NCBI GenBank assembly: GCA_934234185.1 | Contig: CAKQHO010000120.1 | Span: 1-10,148 of the forward strand | DNA: 10,148 bases | DNA from: an uncultured Psychrobacillus sp. | GTDB taxonomy: Bacteria > Bacillota > Bacilli > Bacillales_A > Planococcaceae | Direction: 5' to 3' | In this document: piece after piece, positions 6,948 through 10,148 of the stretch | How positions within the stretch are numbered: position 1 is the stretch's first letter | How the letters are laid out: each line of letters opens with the position of its first letter | The notes under the pieces: model-generated | Told to the model about the DNA's origin: nothing | The model's database searches: none | What the model saw: only the letters and a program-made list of their open reading frames with translations | Made by a program: the position numbers and the translations under genes

Positions 6948-9900
6948 CTGTACTCATCTCCCTTTGAATCTTTTCTGCAATAGTTTCCGGATCCTCTAAC
7001 TTAATAGCTCGCACTTGCTGAGCTGGATCCTGTGGGTCAAATTGACAAACGCTTCTATATGAGCAATACGTACATGGCATTTTATCCTTTAAGCGATATG
7101 GATAGACCCTTGTATCACCAGCGTTCATTCCGTTTCCTGCTTGCTCATGCTTTTTACGGACAAAGGATTGCAGAAGTCGCATTTTTTCAGGTTCTACCAC
7201 CTTAGAGGAGGATTTAGAAAGTTTCCCGTCTTTATTCATCCGAACCGGGATAACCTTGGAGAAGCCATCAAGCTCCTCATCCATTTCCATAATCACTTCG
7301 GGATCATCCAATAATAATCCGTTCATTTTATAGGATTTGTATAGGGCATCCTCTAGCTCCTGTTCTTCTAGTTCCTTTGCGCTTTGAATCAATGGGTTAT
7401 GCATGTGTACATATAAAACCCCTGCAGGCTCCGCATCCTCTTGAAGCCAAATTTTTGCATTTTCCACGGCAACATCTAAATAAGTAAGCATTTGAAGGGA
7501 AATGCCATGATACACCTCATTCAAATCAATGCCTTTCTTAGATGACTTATAATCCACAATTCTCATGAACATATTTCCATTTACATTGGCTGCATCGACA
7601 CGGTCGATTCTTCCCCTCAGCCGCATCTTTCTTCTGTTTTTCAACTCTATTTCAAGCGGAGGGAGCATTTCACCCGGTCCAAATCCAGCTTCAATAGCAA
7701 TTGGCACAAAATTAGATACCTTCGCATGTCTACTCATAGCAATTAGTGTGTTTCCAACGATTTGCTCTAGCTTTCTTTGAATATAACGATATCTGTTCGT
7801 ACTAAGAAGTATTTGGTGTACAAAAACTGGAACAATATGATCCACCGCTTGCCTTGCAAGACGTAAGCACTGCTCCTTTGTAAGCTGTCCCCACGTTAAA
7901 TCCAAGCGTTTCGTTTCATCCGCTATCCATTTTAGTGCTGCATGGAACAAATCTCCCATAGCAGGAGGCTCTAGCCGATACTCAGAGCGTTCCTCCAGCT
8001 GAAGACCATATCCCGCAAAATGGGCAAACGGGCAGCTATAGTAGCTTTCTACACGAGAGACGCTAGAGTTAATCGTTTCTCCGTACAATGCTGCAGTAAT
8101 CTCTGGCGTGAGTCTCTCTGTCTTGTTTCCTTCTATCATTGGCTTCAAAATGCGCTTAACCAATCTCGACCAATAAGGATCCTCCATATAATACTGGTAG
8201 ACAGCCTGCCAAATTTCCGAAAGCTCTCCAGTTTCCTTTGCTTCCCTTAGCTGCATAACTAAATATGGAAGTACAGTGCGTGGATGACTAATAACGGTAG
8301 AATCTAGATTTCTATCCTTCACATCTGTCGGATCAATCACCGCTAGTTCTGTCTTAATTCCACTTACCAGCTGGTTCAGCTTTTTGATGTACATGGATGG
8401 TAGTAGAGCCTTCCCTTCACTATCTGCGATAGAGTATGAAACATACAAATAATGCGAGGGAGTAACAAAAGCCTTATAGGTTAAATAATTTTCGTCTAGC
8501 AATCGCATTCTAGATGTCGGTGCAAGCTCAAAGCCAATTTGATTGAACCATTCTCGCTCTGAATCAGAAAGGAGCCCTTCATGATCAATACGCTTTGGAA
8601 ACACCCCATCGTTTACCCCCACCACAAATATCGCTTTTATATTGGTTAGCCTAGCGGTATCGACATTTCCCACTATTACTTGATCTAAGGTAGGAGGTAT
8701 TCGGGAAAATTCTAGTTGGTCATAGCCTTCCTCCAAAATTTTCATTGCTTCCTCTAAGGTCATCTCTTTTTTGCCAAACATTAGCACAAATTGGTCTAAT
8801 ACATCTACCCATTCATTCCACGCCTGCTCGTGCTCAGTAGCTAGGAGTACTTGACTATTTTCTTCCTCAAAAGCTCGTAAAGTCTGAAGCTTCTCATACA
8901 CCTGCAGCTCTTCCATAAAGGAGTACAAAGCAGTAGCATAATCACGCCCAGTTTTCGCTATACTTAGGGTCTCAGATAACCTTTGTAGCGGTAGAGCGAA
9001 TATATCTCTAGCTGCATGAATTTCAGCCTGTATACTTTTTTCTTCATCTGTTTGGACCTTTGAATAAAATTCTAGCCCTTTATATTTTTTATAGATCCAC
9101 CGCTTTTCATCAAACCATCTATCACCATAGATACCAAAGGAAAGCACAAAATTTTCTAGACGGTCTGCTCGTTCCCTCCATTTTGTCTTTGGAGAATTTA
9201 ACGGAAAGAATAAGTCGGTTTTAATCGCACGAAAAATCGGTTCATACTTCCAATCTGTCCGAATAATCTCGAACACCGTTCTACTAAGCTCTATGAGTGG
9301 ATGATGCAGCATTGATTTTTTTTGGCTAATAAAATAGGGAATCTCATATTGAGGGAAGGTTGTTTCTATTAAGCCTTCATAGTTTTCAGCGTCTCTATGT
9401 AGAATGGCAATATCTTTATACCGATAATGCTTCTCTTGGATTAACTCCCTAATTTGTCTAGCAATCGCATGGACTTCTGCACGTTTATTCATCGCCTCTG
9501 TTATACGAATATATCCTTCTGTTTCTATAGCTGGGGTCGGAATGGTATCAAAATTAGTCTCCACGTGAGCTAGCTCCGATACAGCAAACCTCTGTCCAGT
9601 AGAAAAATGTATCATTTCGTCTACTTTCACTTTACTCGCATTTGCCATTTCTAACAGCTTCGTTGCAGTATTAGCTGGCTGATAAAAGAGAGACTGCTCA
9701 TCGAGCGCATCTGATAACGCTTCAAATGGCAATGCAATAGAAATATGCTTCACTTTTTTCATCAGAGCATCAATTATATCTAGCTCTCTTGGTGTAAATG
9801 AGGTAAAGCCATCAATATAAATTTCTGCTGTTTCTAGCAGACTAGAGTCTTTAATTTTATCTGCAAGTAGAGTTAAATACCCTTCCCCATCTATATAGCT

Positions 9901-10148
9901 AGTCCCTAGCTTCTGCTCCATTAAATCTAGCATTAGCATTAAATCGGAGGATTTATCCAATAAGGTTTGGGGAGCATTTACTGTCTCTAAATGGTGAAAC
10001 GCATTTGCCAATGCTGGATAATCCAAACTATATCTACTAAACTCCTTTAATAGCACTTCTATTTGATCCGTAAATCCTCTTTTAGTAGAGGCTCTCTTAA
10101 ATAATTTAAATTCATCTTTATTTTCTTCTAGAAGGCTCCGAATAAGCA
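6934..10148 (-). CDS. addB: AddB, nuclease subunit of AddAB (5' end beyond the window)
   Basis: The second subunit of the AddAB helicase-nuclease, which carries the nuclease for the other strand, an iron-sulfur cluster and, in B. subtilis, the Chi-recognition site. About 1070 residues are visible and the frame stays open to base 10148. Against roughly 1166 residues in B. subtilis, about the first 95-100 are missing, including the N-terminal nucleotide-binding loop. A GTG at 10054-10056 is internal, not the start. The RecB-type nuclease motif IVDYKSS is at about 7540-7560. Four cysteines fit the 4Fe-4S cluster: one in SCPFAHF (8032-8034) and three in a CxxCx5C pattern near the C-terminus (codons 7072-7074, 7063-7065 and 7045-7047). 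The stop TGA (6936-6934) lies inside addA, so the two subunits are probably made in a coupled way. The promoter is outside the window. Confidence 0.98.
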   Translation of the reverse strand, partial: LIRSLLEENKDEFKLFKRASTKRGFTDQIEVLLKEFSRYSLDYPALANAFHHLETVNAPQTLLDKSSDLMLMLDLMEQKLGTSYIDGEGYLTLLADKIKDSSLLETAEIYIDGFTSFTPRELDIIDALMKKVKHISIALPFEALSDALDEQSLFYQPANTATKLLEMANASKVKVDEMIHFSTGQRFAVSELAHVETNFDTIPTPAIETEGYIRITEAMNKRAEVHAIARQIRELIQEKHYRYKDIAILHRDAENYEGLIETTFPQYEIPYFISQKKSMLHHPLIELSRTVFEIIRTDWKYEPIFRAIKTDLFFPLNSPKTKWRERADRLENFVLSFGIYGDRWFDEKRWIYKKYKGLEFYSKVQTDEEKSIQAEIHAARDIFALPLQRLSETLSIAKTGRDYATALYSFMEELQVYEKLQTLRAFEEENSQVLLATEHEQAWNEWVDVLDQFVLMFGKKEMTLEEAMKILEEGYDQLEFSRIPPTLDQVIVGNVDTARLTNIKAIFVVGVNDGVFPKRIDHEGLLSDSEREWFNQIGFELAPTSRMRLLDENYLTYKAFVTPSHYLYVSYSIADSEGKALLPSMYIKKLNQLVSGIKTELAVIDPTDVKDRNLDSTVISHPRTVLPYLVMQLREAKETGELSEIWQAVYQYYMEDPYWSRLVKRILKPMIEGNKTERLTPEITAALYGETINSSVSRVESYYSCPFAHFAGYGLQLEERSEYRLEPPAMGDLFHAALKWIADETKRLDLTWGQLTKEQCLRLARQAVDHIVPVFVHQILLSTNRYRYIQRKLEQIVGNTLIAMSRHAKVSNFVPIAIEAGFGPGEMLPPLEIELKNRRKMRLRGRIDRVDAANVNGNMFMRIVDYKSSKKGIDLNEVYHGISLQMLTYLDVAVENAKIWLQEDAEPAGVLYVHMHNPLIQSAKELEEQELEDALYKSYKMNGLLLDDPEVIMEMDEELDGFSKVIPVRMNKDGKLSKSSSKVVEPEKMRLLQSFVRKKHEQAGNGMNAGDTRVYPYRLKDKMPCTYCSYRSVCQFDPQDPAQQVRAIKLEDPETIAEKIQREMSTDEHS
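6958..6965 (-). promoter_or_regulatory. Ribosome binding site of addA within the 3' end of addB
   Basis: The minus strand reads AAAGGGAG ten bases before the addA ATG at 6947. It lies within the last codons of addB, as expected for an overlapping, translationally coupled gene pair. Confidence 0.6.

Noticed and set aside
10054..10056. GTG start of addB
   Set aside because: The frame stays open upstream to the window edge with AddB-like residues, so this is an internal valine codon and the true start lies outside.

Overview
The window looks like chromosome from a low-GC Gram-positive of the order Bacillales. The genes resemble Bacillus subtilis AddB, AddA, YisK and YisL, and the start sites have strong GGAGG-type ribosome binding sites and some TTG starts. 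Protein flavour and the intergenic repeat suggest the Psychrobacillus/Lysinibacillus/Sporosarcina group. That genus-level placement is inference, not proof.

All five protein genes lie on the minus strand and read right to left: addB (5' end cut off by the right edge), addA, a DUF418 membrane protein gene, yisK and yisL. addB and addA overlap by 14 nt. The DUF418 gene starts 11 nt after addA, with its ribosome binding site overlapping the addA stop. yisK follows after about 46 nt and yisL after about 52 nt. A strong intrinsic terminator (626-669) closes the run, which therefore behaves like one transcription unit, with a possible extra promoter just before yisL.

AddA and AddB form the helicase-nuclease that processes double-strand breaks for RecA-dependent repair. 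YisK is a fumarylacetoacetate-hydrolase-fold enzyme, and YisL and the DUF418 protein are membrane proteins of unknown role. In B. subtilis, addBA is followed by sbcDC and then, further on, by gerP genes and yisK/yisL. Here a single DUF418 gene occupies that interval.

The left 555 bases carry the only unusual structure: about five head-to-tail copies of a 113-114 bp unit that continues off the left edge. Each unit is itself built from 21-bp steps. It keeps one reading frame open with a seven-residue periodicity, but the frame is broken by the 113-bp units, so it is most likely non-coding DNA. The minus strand of the array also holds six copies of AGCGG, the B. subtilis Chi sequence recognised by AddAB. 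I see no CRISPR, RNA gene, insertion sequence or prophage. Apart from the repeat array this is ordinary core chromosome.
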